Positions 48,552-61,700 of a DNA stretch of 64,000 nt are shown piece by piece. Where the stretch lies: positions 38,125,942 to 38,189,941 of the forward strand of contig OX387188.1 of the NCBI GenBank assembly GCA_947561395.2, given 5' to 3'. Position numbers and translations under genes: made by a program. Positions within the stretch are counted from its first letter, which is position 1, and each line of letters opens with the position of its first letter. The notes beneath the pieces were generated by a model. That model did not search any database and had not been told where the DNA came from. It was given only the letters and a program-made list of their open reading frames with translations. This DNA comes from Buxus sempervirens. Lineage: Eukaryota > Streptophyta > Magnoliopsida > Buxales > Buxaceae.

Positions 48552-48818
48552 GTTAACTTGGCCTTCACGCAAGCACGTCGCTTTCTCATGGAATTCGTTC
48601 CTGAATTGAAAAATATCTGTTTATCAGAAACTCGAAAATTGGCGTTGAGGAACAAGCGAGTCACTGGAACTTCACGACCATCCAATCAAATCTTTGTTTC
48701 CGCGTCCACGTAAAGCTAAGAGGAGAGCGGTCTCAAGTGTTGCCGGACGCATCATGGAGGACAGGTACGTATTTAACACCTGGCAAAAAAGATTTATAAA
48801 ACACAGATTTCAACGACT

Positions 48819-48967
48819 TCAAATCTACTGGAGCCCTTGGCTGGAAGAACTGCTGGTCCTACGGTGATGTATGTGTCCACGTAGGTGCATGAAAGCTATG
48901 TTTACATATCTTCAACCGTTAGACCAGCAGATCTTCCAGCGTGACAGACCAGCTGATATGGCCTCGA
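48819..48967. mobile_element. MITE, family 2, second copy
   Basis: The left arm (CTACTGGAGCCC, then GGCTGGAAGAACTGCTGGTC) pairs with the reverse complement of the right arm (TCAGCTGGTCTG, then CGCTGGAAGATCTGCTGGTC). The design and key words are shared with 4194-4342. Confidence 0.6.
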
Positions 48968-48969
48968 TT

Positions 48970-51900
48970 TCAACACGAACTTTAGCCACATCATCACCAT
49001 TACAAATTAAGGAAATCCGATAGAAATAGTTTGGGTTGAAATGGTCTTCGACGTTTAAAAGAATTGTAAGCTGTATCAAATAAAGACATACAACTAATAC
49101 TTTGGAGAGTAAGTTTGGACTAAGATAGTTAAAAGCGACGTGTAGAATTTCTTTCAACATACACAGAGGAATATGATCTCTTTAACAGGTCATAGAGTTA
49201 GTAGAGGAATATTCCTTTGCTACTTCAAGAAGGGAAGTGAAGCTGTGAACGACCCAGCCTCATCCATCCAGCTTTTTAAACATTAGTCAAGGCTTCAATT
49301 GATGCCCCAGTGGTATATATCTTTGTAATTACAGATGCCTGTCTTTTTTTTTTTTTGCTTGAAAAAAAAACAGGGAAGGTTTGGTTGTACTATAAAATGT
49401 TAGAAAATGAATATTTTTATATAAATTAATTATATATTCATTTATAAAATATACGTAAACATATATTTTAATATATTAAGGTCGAGTTTAAGATAGGTAC
49501 TTAAAGTCGGAATAAACCCTAGCCCTGACTTACCAAACCCTAACCGGTAAGGCAGAAATGGGGGTGTCTGATTAACCCACTGGGATCCTTACTAGTAATA
49601 CTAGTGGAAATGCACGTGGCAAAAGAATTAAATAAGCGGTTGCAATTAATTAAGAAAAAAAGAAAAAAGAAATCGAAGGACATCTTGAGGAATATAAGTA
49701 GTTATATGTGTAAAGATATAAAAGTAAATAGAATTAAATGTAAAGAGTATTATGAATAATATAAGGTAGTTATATCATCGTAAGTTAGTTAAGGTGGGAT
49801 GAAAGTGAATATTATAAGTGTAAGATGGTTAAGGGTAGATGAAAATGAATATAATAAAAGGTGAGGGGCAGTTTAGGTATTTATGTCAGCCAGAAAAAGA
49901 TGGGTTGGCTTTATATAATGATAATATACAGTACTTTTAAGTAGTTTGATGTCCCCATAACAAAATTTTTAAATTTTATTTACAGACCCAACAAAGGTGG
50001 GCTACATGTCGCTCTGTAGGGTAAGGGGGTAGCTCGCCTTGGCAGGGATGGGGCCCATTAATGGATGGAAGCATCCATCAACATACATCTCTCTTTCATG
50101 AGGACCTGACTGTGACCAGAGGTACTTTGATTCCATGCAAGGGTATCTCCTACGCTAAGGCCTTAGGCTCATCTTCTTGGCTCCAGCATAACCATTCGTC
50201 CAAATCAGGATCCTTTTCGTATCAAGACGTTCTTGAGCCAACGTAGGATCATAAGACCAACTCTCTGGTTAAGCCCCCATGAGTGTCTGAGCCTGGATTA
50301 ACTCAGTATTCAGTCTAGAGCTCACAGGTGTTGATAAAAACTCAGTTTTTGGTACTCTCATTGTCAAGTTTTAATAGCTTAATTGGGATACTTTATAAAG
50401 TTTTATAACCGAGGAATCCTATTCCTTAGTAAGCATGTGGGGATGTCAGTTGGTATCAGATCTATCACAATTTTGAATTTTCAACCCATGAGCTTGAAAA
50501 CATTTGGACTCTTAACAACAGCCCACCCCATCCTCCTCCCCCCCAACTCATGAGAAACCTGCATTTTGACTTGAACCCAATCAGTTTTAACAGTTTGGGA
50601 CTGGAAGCAAATGACATCACAAGGCTCACTGAGTATCAAGTAGTTGGTTCTGATCTGATTCCTACTATACCCCATTTGAGCCATATGTTTCACGTCCATT
50701 GTTTTGTATCACTTCACTGCCTTGACTCTTGATTTAGATTACATGTAAGTCCAAAATCCTCCCCAATTAACCATTAATATGCTTGCCTACCCAATCTACA
50801 ATGTGACCCATCCAAAGGATTCTAATTCATATTAGTCACATAGATTAGTAGGGCCTAGAAAATTATCTTGCGATCGACAAGACCCGTGTCATTATCGATC
50901 ACTTAATCTACTGTGTCCAAACAGAAAAAATGTTCTTTTCCTACTTAACACTTTGTTAAGATCTTTTATTAAAATTGAATGAGAAGAAAGTGAAGGATAA
51001 GATTGGGAAAAATCATCAAAAATCTCTATGTTGCATGAAACATTATACATGGGACCTAATAGATGAGCTCAAGGAGCATAGGGAGGGAAAAAGGCCAAAG
51101 ATCTTTTAGTTTTTTAATCATGTAGGTTTGTAGTTTAATCAAAGAAGGAAACACTCAAAATAATAAACCATAATCTATCCCATGCCAAAACAAAGAAAAT
51201 CACACTTGGAATTAGGCTATACGCCTTACAGCAGTTCGTTTGTTATGTAGCTTCTTTCTTCAAGGTACAAAATTGATCCTCTGGATCCATTGTCTCGGTT
51301 TATTCCAGCTAAGAATCGTCTCACAAGGTTAGTTTATATATTTATTAATTATCGCCACCATCATTGTCATCATTATTGTCGTCGTCATTTTTCATTTTCA
51401 TTCTTAAGAAAAGAAGAAAAAAATTATGCGACATCGGAAAAATTTTTTTTTTTTGCCCACACTTATTAGTGCTAGCTAGCAGCATGAATCATGCTTGTGT
51501 TTCCCGTCTTGTTGTTTTCCTTTTGACTTTAAGAACATATGAGGTCATTCAAAAGGCACATATCTTGCATGCGATCGCTCTTCTTAGAGAACCTCACTTG
51601 TCTAGGTGTACTTCTTACTAACACTGTAAATTTCCAAATATCACCACATAACAAAAAAAAAAGCAAAAGCAAAAATAAACAGAAGTAATAGAATATAGCT
51701 ATAGCATCTTTTTTGGGATTGTGTACTTGGAAATAAAAATTCTAGCCCTATATAAAAACCAATACCCCCAAGATTCAATACCCATCTTGTGCAGACCTTG
51801 TAGAATATTAAAAAATTTGGCAAATGATGTTAATATCTCTTCAATAATTTTTAATGGTACATGACAGTCTACAATGTGGCAAAGAAACCATGTCTCACAA

Positions 51901-54470
51901 GATAACTAAAAATGGTGAGATAGCCCATTTCATTTAGTAATATAATCATACATATGGTAGAATATAGAAAAGAAATCACACGTGCATGTGTTGCTGCTTT
52001 GATCAGTCCAATCTTTCCTCATACACTTGCATGCCGTCATTGATGATCTATATCAAGCGTGATAGTATTCTATGCAATTGTAGAAATTGCTTTTGTAACA
52101 ACGACCACATTAATTATTTCATGGGCCTAAGCTATCAGAGACACAGAAACGTTCTTGATAACGAAGGAGAAAAGTGCTTTTAAATGAACAAATATGGAAA
52201 ACAGTAGAACTAAACGCAATGAACTGTACTGGTCTAAATCTGAATGGCTACGTCAATGGCCCTTTTTTGATTTTTTTTTTCTCTCTTTTTATTTACCATA
52301 ACAGGAATTAAAGTTGGTCTTTGAGTGCCAAAGACTAGAACCCAAGTCTCAAATGAGACTAGACCTTACCAACCAAGATGGCTCACAAAGTCTAGTAGAG
52401 TTGGTGGGTAGCTAGGCTGTGTAAATCCTCACTTTTTCCTTGTGGGCATGACAAATTAAACCCACTTCTTATTGTTTGTGTTCTTAGAGAAATATGTGAG
52501 AGGAGCATTTGGTGAGAATTGGCTGCGAGGAATATGCTATAAATCAATGAAACCAGTTTTTGGACATGGACAAATGATCTAAATGTCAATGTTAATTACT
52601 TGTTTAAGTAATTGATTAAATCATAACTGACAAATCATGACCGTCGCATGTCTGATCCTAACCGAACGATCGGACGGCTAATTTCATCCGGCCGACACCG
52701 ACAAAACAGTACGATTTGACGAAGAAGTGGACGACAAGTGGCACGACAAATCTCGACGATATTATAACAAGCATGTTCTTTTATTTTTCTTTCTCCATCC
52801 CTTAATGGTGCTTTATCATTACATTTAGTGGTGAACTCATGATTCTGAGGATAATTTCTTATTTTCCCTTGTTGAGTTCTGAAAGTGACCTTTGGAGGCA
52901 TTTGAGCCTGGGACTTGGAATCTCTTACAACTGCTCACAACCTCATCCCATGCATGAACCTAATAAACATTCAATGACTGGTTGAGAACTTTAGCTTTGT
53001 GGTTAATTAAACTATCATTAATTAGGCGCATTGTCTCTACTTTATATCCATGAACAAGTGGACCACCTATCATAGTTCCATTGCTTTTTCACTAGGGATA
53101 TATAGGCTGCACTTTATCAAACTCAGGTGCATGCTTTGAAAGATTGGATGATGATGATCTGTTTGTTTCATAATTTTGAGATAGAATGATGTATGTATGG
53201 AATCAGATAATTCTTTTTTCAAGTATTGTAATGCAATTCATGGGTAGTACTGGTACTGTGATTAGAATTGTCAATTCAAAACCATTGTTTGTCCACAGTA
53301 AAAATGATTTGGGTACTTTTTCAAATATATTGCAGAATCATAGTTCAAAAGCATGATCACAAATATATTGTAGAATCATATATAGTTCAAAAGCATAATC
53401 AATAGCATTCTTTTTCAGTTGGATAGAGATGAGAGAGAGAGAGGGAGACAGAGAGGTCAAATGACATCTAACATGTGATCAGAAACAAAACAGGGAAATT
53501 AATGTTTGGTGTGACTTTTGAGTCCTAGTCTCTGGGCTGTAGGTGAGTTATTCTTTCAATATCACATTGAGAAAATAAGCCTTGAAATTTAACTTTTTTG
53601 AAAAGTAATGATTCCAAAGCATAACTCTATTCATCTTCAACAAAGCTAGGCCAGTTTCAATCCACTTCAAATACACTTTCTGGAAAATACAGATGATTTA
53701 ACAAGGAGGGTTTCATGTTCCACATCAAAAATGATACTTTCCTACTATTTGTAGTAAGTGATCTACTTTATTTGTCCCCATCAACACACCTCACTAATTA
53801 GGTATATGGGATCCAAAAGTTGATTCAAACTTCACCATGCATGAACCCCCTTCACCAAAATGTAGCATTCATGAATGCTACAACAACCCAAAGTTGCCTT
53901 TTCTAAATGGCTATGAAGGTGGTACTTGACCATAAAAATTGCATTTTGGATGCCTAATTGCACATTGGGAGAAGGAATGGGATTCATGTATGGGCTCAAG
54001 TTGATGGCCCAAACCTGTAAAGTCATAAAGCAATTAGTTTCATTGCATCACATTCCAAATCAATGTAAGAACTGTTGTGCTTGAGTGGTGAGACTATTTC
54101 CAATTTTATGAAGATCCAACATCAGTGTGGTTGACACCATCCTCACCAATTGGTCTTCTTTTCTTTTGATAAGGCCCATATGTTAAACATATCCTTTCCC
54201 TTGAAACATATATACCAGCCTATATCTTTTCTAGTTACTCAGTCTTGGCTCTTGAGACAACCTTTTTGCCAGGGGACATGAGGCCAATTCTTGACGTTTC
54301 ATGGGTCCCCATACATTCAATATATCAAAGTCTATTTTTCCCCATTTGAAACATATTTAAGATCACACACTAACTAGGTCAACATCACCTTAAGACACCT
54401 ATGCCTCAGTACATCCTAGGATAAATCTAAACATTAATTTTGACATCCAAGTATGGCACATTAACTAGGT
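48970..54470. other. Gene-poor intergenic region
   Basis: No gene recognised on either strand. Seen: a T run and A run facing each other near 49340-49372, low-complexity AT sequence (49620-49870) that begins near CTAGTGGAAATGCACGTGG, a GA-rich patch at 53430-53455, and a small GC-richer patch at 52640-52760 of unknown origin. Confidence 0.45.
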
Positions 54471-54477
54471 AAACCTC

Positions 54478-54655
54478 CTAGGGTTGCCCAGTTGGTAAAG
54501 GGGAAAACTTGAGATGAAGCGTAAACTCGGATGTCCGGGGTTCAAACCTTCTCTTATGCTCCCTAGCTTAAATGATACATGGGCCTTGCGGGTGAGTTCA
54601 TGTATCTGGGGTTTTTACTCCTCTGAGGTGGGTCCAAAGGACCTTGGCCCAAGAA
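54478..54655 (+). mobile_element. tRNA-derived SINE
   Basis: An A-box-like GGTTGCCCAGTTGGTAAAGG at 54482-54501 and a B-box-like GGGGTTCAAACC near 54538-54549 give the internal RNA polymerase III promoter of a tRNA. A tRNA-unrelated tail follows (GGGCCTTGCGGGTGAGTTCA, then GGTGGGTCCAAAGGACC). It does not fold as an intact tRNA. Ends are approximate. Confidence 0.7.
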
Positions 54656-54659
54656 TGAT

Positions 54660-56680
54660 ATGCTATGTCTATGCCAAGCCAGGTTCATAAGCTTGGAATT
54701 TACCAATTTTGACATGGGTTTGGGTTAATTTTGCCATCAAAACAGCCTTAACCCATCGTCTTGAAGATCCAAGATCAGCAAAAAGCCTATGATCGGAGCA
54801 GCTATGTGTTGGGCTTAGGATGAGCAGATTTTTTTTTTTTTTGGGTAAGACAGGTTGATATCTCATATCTTGCACCATTGGACACATCAATGAGGAGCAT
54901 AATTGGAGAATAAAGCACAGATACCTTTCGTGGAGAACGAAGATCATATATTCGTTCTTTTTTCGTTTGGGCGATCGAGTGGTTCTTTCAAAAGAGAAAA
55001 GAAGAAGAAGAAAAAAGAAGAGAAATGGATAAGAACCTTTTGGGGCTAAGTTTGAAAGGGTTTGAGACTTTAGAATTCATCCAGGCTTAGTTTCGTCTGC
55101 ATTAATTCCATGACATAATCATGGTCATGGTGTGAACGTGGTAGAAGAATTCATGAGAACCAAAAGGGATGCCTTCTATAGAAAGCAAAGAGGGTCATAT
55201 GGAAGCATTTGTCTAACCAAAGTTATTTGCTTTTTAGAAAAAGTTTACTTGTATGGTCTGAAGCTACCCAATCTTTTGTATTCAATAAAGTTCTTTATGG
55301 AGACTGTTTTAGTAAAGTTCAGATTCAGATCATCAAAGCTTTTTCTTCTAATTTCTTTTATTACGATTACTTGCTAATGTGACAAGCAATTGTAAGCTAC
55401 TATGAGTACCTTCTAAATTTTAAAATTTAGAATGCATCTTTTATCTTTTTAGCATAAGCCCAAAGGTAAGTGAAAAGCCCAATGCTTAGCAAACAATGGG
55501 CTTAGTTAAATCAAGTTGGGAGTAAGAGGTCATGTTACCTCCAACGTCCAAACCAATCTTTGTTCTAACGGCCCAGGTGGTTTAGTTTCGTATAATTTCC
55601 AATGGTGACTTGATGAGACTGGTTTCTGACCTAAAATGGAAAATAGTAAACACACTCTTTTAGTTATAATCTAGATTCCATACCATGAATATTCTCTAGG
55701 AATTTGCCACCCTTTTTGTTGATCACAAAATATTCTTTGAAAATTCCTAAGAGATTCCTCTGTCCATTAGAAAATCGCCCTCCTGTATTCTCATGTAAAT
55801 ATCTAGTGCTTATCCCATAAAAATCTATAACCAGCCAAAAAGATCCATCATTCATTAGTGCGCGTGCCTCCTATAGTATATTTAAAAGAAAACAATTATT
55901 TAAAAAAAAAAAGAGTATTGTATTCAAGCTATGCTTTTGGATTGAGTTCAAATCCCAACTTATTTTATGTTGGGGTAAGCATAAATTTATTTGAACGCAA
56001 CTCAATCCAAAATCACATGAATCTAGATATCCATGATATTCAAAACTGAAAATCCATTGATTTCTATCTCATATATAATGAAATTCTAATGCTTGGTTCA
56101 AACTGTTAAAATTCATTTCTCCATTTTCTTCTTTTCCTTCTCCATGAAGAATAGGACTAGCGATGGGATCTTCTATTATCAAGCTCATAAAGGACTCGAC
56201 AATGCCCAACAGCTGTTTATCACATTAACACAATTGTCTTTCTCCTTTCTCACTCCTTCATTGAAAAATATATATATTTTTTCGACCTTTTTATTACTTA
56301 CCTACTAATATGATAAGCATTTATTGGGTACTGTCGAGCTCTTGTTACGATCTCGGTAGAAGAACTTAATCCATAGATAAAAGTAAAAAATTGGAGTCAC
56401 TAGGCTAACTTGCTCAACCCAACTCAAATTAATTTATCATTTAAGATATTAATATCCTACCTCATGTTAGTTTAAATTAGGTTTATGCAAATTGTGATAG
56501 GGTGTGATATATTATATCCCACCCATAATTGTAAAAAGGAAAAAACAAAATTAATGGCAAACCAAAACATTCTCAACCTGCCTAATTGATGTAATGTAAC
56601 TAATATTATTTTTTTTCCTTTTAATTTATAATTTAATTTAATTATATATTTATTTTTGGTAACAAAAGTGCAAGCTGTGC
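54660..56680. other. Intergenic, nothing recognised
   Basis: Only short frames. A T run at 54829-54842 followed by GGGTAAGACAGG resembles the poly(T)-headed inserts at 23.7 kb and may be another antisense retro-insert tail. Confidence 0.4.
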
Positions 56681-56689
56681 TGGCTCATT

Positions 56690-57006
56690 TTGAACTTGAA
56701 GGTTCCTCAACGTGGTACTTTCAAGTTTCAAGTAATCTCGCCCGGTGCCAAATCTTCCAGACCTGGGGTGTAACGTAAAACCTTCAAAGGGCTCTCTCTC
56801 TATGATCCTCGGCTCTCTCTCTGTGATCTTCTGCTGTGAGGTTCTGAAGAGTGCTCGATCGAACGACTGTCCTGCGTTTTGGTGGGTACAGTCGAAATAT
56901 GAACATTTTTGTAAATCTGATTTGCCTTTTTTTTTTGAGCTATTTAACGCATTGCAAGTGATCGGATGGAGTTTTGCAGAGATTGAGAGTTGCATAAGCA
57001 TTTGAG
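56690..57006 (+). other. Probable 5'UTR exon of the coiled-coil gene
   Basis: GC-richer than the surroundings, with CTCTCTCT leader-like repeats (56791-56822). It ends at a good donor, TTTGAG|GTACGTGG, at 57006. Its open frames match no protein I know, so I read it as leader. Confidence 0.4.
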
Positions 57007-58791
57007 GTACGTGGATCTTCGTCGTTGTTCAGATTTCTATTGCTTCTTTGATGAATTGGTTACTTTAAACATGCAGTAACGAAGGGTTCAGAAAATCGGG
57101 TACTCGTGTTCTGTTGATTACTTGGATTAGAATTTTGAGTTCGCATGTTGATTTATTTTATAGTTACTGATGAGCTAGACTCTTTATATTAATACTGGCA
57201 TGAAGAAAGACGGTTGAACTTTCCATTCCCGCAGGAAGCCCTAGGTCATGGCATGTCAATATGCATATACTGAAACAAAAGGTTCACATCTATGCCAGAA
57301 CCTCTTTGACTAAAAGCGCCCCACAAAAGGCTAATTTAAGAAAACAAAAAATTAAGATAGAATGCCTAATCAATCCGACATGATGACTCTTGCAATCTCA
57401 TGGAAAAATAGGTGTTTGCTTTTCTTCTATAATTTTTTTCCCATTTAAAACCCACAGTGATTGTTAATCTTTTTTTTTTCCTTCTTGGCTTGAGGTTGTA
57501 TTGCCTGATTTGCGCATATGGTACAGAATTTCTTGATTGTTTGGATTCCCTTTGTATTTTTGACTCCTTCAGGCCCTTGATTTTGTAGTACCATGCCATG
57601 CTTAGGTCGACATAGGCGAGGCCTTTCTGACAAATGTTTGCTTGGTTAGTCATCATTTGTTATTCGACTTTGAATCCTTTGGTCAGTTTTTTGATTACGT
57701 GATGTAATACAATTGATGAAAATGTGAGGTCTGTAGTCACAAGATTGGGATATGGCTTGTCATCTCTTACTGGTTTAGTGTCCATGGGGGTGACAGTGCT
57801 GAACTATTTTGAATAAATCATGAGTACTTTTCAGTACACCATAAGAATCATAGAACATTTGATGATCGGATATGATTTTACAGATATTTCCTTTGGAAAA
57901 AAAAAGAAAAAAGAAAAAGACGCGTACTAATTTGTTGTGGAATACCAGATATTGATTTAACTATGAATATATGACAACTGATTAGAAAAATGCAGAGGCA
58001 CATTCGTAGTTGCTAAATCTTAGTAGAAGAAAGGTTTTGATTGATTCATAAACTTTTTCCTGGAAAGAGGAACCAGAATCACCAACATCTGCCTTAATGA
58101 CTTCACAGTGAACTTCTGAGAGAAATTTTTGTTCCACAGGTTCACCAAATTTGATGTATTTTACCTATAATTTGCTAAAAAACCTATTAAATTGATCCAA
58201 ATCTCTGAAGAAAGGGGATTCTTTATGACCATGTTCCAGTAAATCATTTTTTTCCTCCCGTTCTAAAAAATCCATAATTGAAACTTCTTGATTAATGGCC
58301 TTATTTGCATTATTGCAAAATGAGGCCGACGAACCCAATCCAGCAGAAAGTCTGATTCCAGAGTTAAAAGAATTCACAATGTTAATGAAAACGTTCAAAT
58401 TTTTGGCATCAATAATTTATGCTGTGACTACAAATCTAATTCTTATGGATATTGGAATGGATCAACCTGAAACATTAGAACACTCAAAGGCCTTCTGTTT
58501 TACTGACCTGTACATACCAATTGTATGTTGGATCAGTTTAATCTAATATTAATACCGATACTGATAGACCCATCCTTATTGATAATTGATGATCTTGGCA
58601 TTGGTCTGTAATACCTTTCCATAAATGTATTTCTTAGCTGCCAGCATCTGTGGCTTACTTTCAATCAGGTGGATCAGACCTCTATTTTGCATAAATTATT
58701 CTCAGTCAGTTTCCTTCTTTTCAGTACATTCATAACCTTTTCCTCAAAGGAGCCTTTTATACTAATAAGACAGGACCATAACTCGGTGTAG
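57007..58791 (+). other. 5' intron(s) of the coiled-coil gene
   Basis: 1.8 kb in which the exon with the start codon should lie, but I could not identify it. Only short frames are present. Confidence 0.35.
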
Positions 58792-61700
58792 ATGCTTACC
58801 AAAGTAGTCTCCTGAGAGAGTTAGACTGGCAGCAGGTGTAAAATATGGCAATTTGTTCTTAGTGGCTGCATTGGACCATGATTTTAGTTGATCTGTGAAT
58901 TTCTCAATGTTGATACTGAAATTCCTAAGAGATTACTTATGAAGGTGATAAAGTAATGCATTTTATTGAAGATAATGCAGTGTTTTAGATCACACCATTG
59001 AAAGACCTGAATTTTAGGTTATTTCTCAACAGAGACAAGAACTGGATATCAAGATGCTATCAGAAGCCCGCTTTGAAGATAAGAAATATATTCTGGAGTT
59101 GGAAAGAAAATTGAGGAATTGCTCCCAGCAAATAGGTAGTTATTTGCATTTAATATGCATTTTTAATCTATTGTTCACTTATGAATTCTATATGCTTTTC
59201 TGTGAAACTTTCTTTCATAAAGGATTTCCTTGAATATAAAGCCTAAGATTGTTCATACTCTTCCTTTTATAATGAATGCATTATTACAATCAGAAAAATA
59301 TTTGTTTCCAAATCTTAGTCACTTTTATTTTTCTATTGGTTGTGTGATGATTGCAAGTAAGTTTTTTTGGGAAGAGTCATTGACAAACCATCATCATTAT
59401 CGTCACATAATCCATCCCAACTATTTGTAGTGGGCCTTACAGAAAATCACAGCAATCATAAAACTAATAAGGTTCCTTGATACCCCACCCTTTTTTTCTT
59501 GGCATTAAATTTGGCCCTTTATTTGGTCTTTTAAAATCTTTGAACATTATAAGTTGAAATTATTATCCCATATTTTCTAATATTAATTGGATTTTTCACC
59601 GAGACTCTAATGTTCTTATACATTTACTGCGTTAAATTGTAAGGTGTTACTGAAGACAGCTGGTTTGATGTGATAATTTTGGCACTAACATCACTTGGTT
59701 TATTGTTTTATTTAATTAAAGGTAATATTGCTGATATTTGTTCGAATGATCTAAATGTAGAAAGCCAATGGCTGTAGAGGTTCTTCTTTTTTGTTTTTTG
59801 TTTTATTTTTTATTTTTTTATTTTTTTGGGTTTTATATGTGACCTTCAATAAGGAATTGTGGCATAAAGATGCTTCCCTTGGACATGTCTACAAGTTGAG
59901 AATGTGTAGTTAACTGAGACATAAGTTTTCTGGTTTCACAAAATAGATAATGGTCAAATTTTGACACAATAAGATGTTCATAATTTTATGATCCTATATC
60001 CTTTCACCTTTCCATTTGTTATTACGAGGTACTTTTGTTTTTCTTTTTCCTTATTTATTAATATTATAATAATAATAATAATAATTTTTTTTTGTCATTG
60101 GGAAACTGGCAACCTGTATGCCCAATAAATGGCACAGGCGGGGTGCTATCTCCTTGAGTATTTTTATTGTTTTTTTCAGAGTAATATCAGTCTTATTGTT
60201 CCACACAGAATACTTGCAGGATCAACTAAACCTAAGGAAAATAGAGGCAAACTGTTTGGGTGAGCATGTGCACAGCCTTGAGTTGAAGCTTATAGAACTT
60301 GGAAACCTAAATGAGAAGGTTAGCGGGTTGAATGAGGAAGTGATGAAGTCCAATAATGAGCGCTTTTTGTTGATACGGGAGTTAGAAAGCAAGGAGGTGG
60401 AGTTACAAAATTCAACTTCATGCATTGAGAAGCTGGAGGAATCAATTTCTACTATCGCTCTAGACTCCCAATGCGAAATAGAGAGCATGAAGCTCGATTT
60501 GATGGCATTGGAGCAGAGATGTTGTGAAGCTAAAAGATTTCAGGAAGAAACCATTCGAGAAAAAGCTTCTACAGATAGTTTGATTCATGAGTTTAAAATC
60601 CAGTTGCAGGACTCAGTGAAAATGATCGAAAGTTTGGAAAAGGAGAATAAAGAACTGAAGGACAGGCTTGAGATATCTGGGTGGAGTGCAAAGATATTTT
60701 GTCAAAAGCTAGAAGAGCACCTTGGGCACCTACTTGGAAATGAGGAAAGGAGACAGATTACTTTTCGATATTTTTCTCGTAAGCAAGAAAGTGAGCTTCT
60801 TGTACCAGAGGAGTTCTGGTATGTTTCAATAGCTTCATTGTCTACACAATTTAGCTTTTATTTTGCATATTTTCTTAGTGAATTACATCAAATTTGAATG
60901 CTTGCATTAAAATGGAAAAATGTGAAGTACCTTTGCACCTGGTACCTTGCACATGGCACATATGCACTTTCATGTGCACGAAATATAGTGGATTTTCTTC
61001 TGAAGATTTCCCAGGCTGAAACTCACTCCATTTGAATATTGTAACCATACAGTCCTTTTTTTTTTCCCTCTTGAACGGCTGGAATTATAGCCCATGATCC
61101 AATGGAAAGTTTTTGTGTATAAATTTATTTCAGTTGCTATCAACTTGACCTGGAAGCTCCTTTTGTTAGGAGCCAGTATTCTGAGATGCTATGGGCTGAC
61201 CCTATGACTGAAACAGATGTTGAAAGAGAAAATATTTAATTAATTTCGAAAGCTTTGTTGGATTGATAATTTTTAGGTGATTCAATAAAGGGTAAAATAA
61301 AATTTATTACGAAAAAAATACATATTAAAAAAGACATTATCCGTAAATGGAAAGACATTTATTTATATAAACAAACAAGATATAGGAATTCCTATGTGGC
61401 AGAATCTCATGTCCTTAGTGGTCCTTGTACCCAAAAAAGAGAGGACTTATTTAGTGGGTAGTGGGAGACCTGAACAAACCCACTCCATAATTTCTTAGAT
61501 AGATTTGCTGGCCGACTTGCTTGCTTTTCCTATCTTCATCTCTTTAGAAAGTTCTAAGGCTTTTGCCTCTTGGGGTGACTTTCTATCAATGTCACATCTA
61601 TTGGTGGACTGTTAACTCTCCTAGTACAAAGAGTATGAGAAGAACTGGTTCCTCCTTGTGTTTTATGTTAACGTGACTATTCATACAGGAACCCATAAAT

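Noticed and set aside
58295-58546. 83-codon frame before the coiled-coil exons
   Set aside because: Composition is not coiled-coil-like, there are no splice sites joining it in phase, and no known text.
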